Below the pieces are notes generated by a model, which saw nothing but the letters and a program-made list of their open reading frames with translations, ran no database searches and was not told the origin of the DNA. Position numbers and translations under genes: made by a program. DNA of 5,902 bases, taken from CAVSWN01 sp046728115. Lineage in GTDB: Bacteria > Acidobacteriota > Vicinamibacteria > Vicinamibacterales > CAVVIG01. The stretch is from contig JBKPDW010000391.1 in NCBI GenBank assembly GCA_046728115.1, positions 1-5,902 of the forward strand. Reading direction: 5' to 3'. The stretch's first letter is position 1. Each line of letters starts with the position of its first letter. Of this stretch, positions 5,702 to 5,902 are shown one piece after another.

Positions 5702-5740
5702 TGACAGCGTCGTTGCAAGTGCAAACAAGGTAGAAACCAT
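5696..5740 (-). CDS. possible 14-aa leader peptide
   Basis: The minus strand reads GAGGAGG (5751-5757), ten bases, then ATG and the peptide MVSTLFALATTLSP, with its TGA stop (5696-5698) inside the first-transcribed arm of the inverted repeat at 5681-5701. A good ribosome binding site, a very short ORF and a hairpin at its stop resemble a translational or transcriptional leader, but no control residue cluster is obvious beyond Leu and Thr, and no terminator U-run follows. The frame is open upstream (TTVVRGGSLV), so it may also be chance. Confidence 0.2.
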   Translation of the reverse strand: MVSTLFALATTLSP

Positions 5741-5902
5741 TACGAGACTGCCTCCTCGCACCACGGTGGTCAACGGCAGTGGCACTGTTGCGCTGATCGC
5801 AAGGGCTTCGAACGACGAGCCGCCGCACCTTACTTTGAGTCGCAGGATTCATCTTCTGCTCTGCTTCGAATAGTGGCCGTCGCGTTAGTGAAAGTCTCAC
5901 CG
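5702..5902. other. upstream end stretch without a supported gene
   Basis: Frames spanning 5625-5900 (minus) and 5628-5873 (plus) are arginine-rich and show no domain. Two short odd palindromes occur, ACCAC-G-GTGGT (5760-5770) and CAGTG-G-CACTG (5777-5787), 6 bases apart; these could be protein sites or chance. No convincing promoter for the 144-aa gene was recognised. Confidence 0.4.

Noticed and set aside
5625..5900. 91-aa minus-strand ORF ending in ATGA overlap with the 144-aa gene
   Set aside because: The overlap suggests coupling, but the protein is Arg-rich with no domain, no good start signal is present, and the 144-aa gene has its own near-perfect ribosome binding site.

Overview
This is a GC-rich bacterial chromosomal segment. 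Its best-supported content is a cytoplasmic-to-periplasmic Ser/Thr protein kinase with a beta-propeller sensor, followed directly by a winged-helix/FHA transcription factor. This kinase style (glycine-loop GAGGMGEVYRARD, one transmembrane helix, a long PD40-type propeller, and a C-terminus of the form LSDLFLVTGLK) is typical of Acidobacteriota, especially soil Vicinamibacteria. That assignment is inference from remembered family patterns, not a search result. There are no RNA genes, insertion sequences, CRISPR repeats or phage genes that I can support.

Layout. Positions 1-592 hold no convincing gene. Positions 593-1228 (minus) encode a 211-residue secreted protein of unknown function with a clear ribosome binding site. 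A 214-base divergent intergenic region (1229-1442) carries a 14-bp perfect palindrome, a perfect TATAAT box facing the kinase, and an operator-like dyad just upstream of that box. Positions 1443-4028 (plus) encode the 861-residue kinase. Positions 4025-4672 (plus) encode the 215-residue OmpR-type winged-helix plus FHA protein; its GTG start overlaps the kinase TGA stop in the sequence GTGA. Positions 4673-5193 hold no strong gene, but minus-strand reading gives several short ORFs, one of which (4686-4817) looks like a small membrane protein or the tail of a lost one. Positions 5194-5628 (minus) encode a 144-residue secreted protein that looks like a small ferredoxin-fold (dimeric alpha/beta barrel) domain, with an excellent ribosome binding site. 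Upstream of it (5629-5902) lie an inverted repeat and a possible 14-residue leader ORF.

How the genes may work together. The kinase and the winged-helix/FHA protein form a translationally coupled pair. The parsimonious model is that the periplasmic propeller senses something, the cytoplasmic kinase autophosphorylates on Thr/Ser, and the FHA domain docks on the phosphorylated kinase or is itself a substrate, changing DNA binding by the winged helix. The mycobacterial PknH-EmbR pair is the known precedent; here the regulator is reduced to two domains (no BTAD, no receiver). The secreted protein genes on either side are transcribed on the opposite strand and could be targets or merely neighbours; nothing in the sequence settles this.
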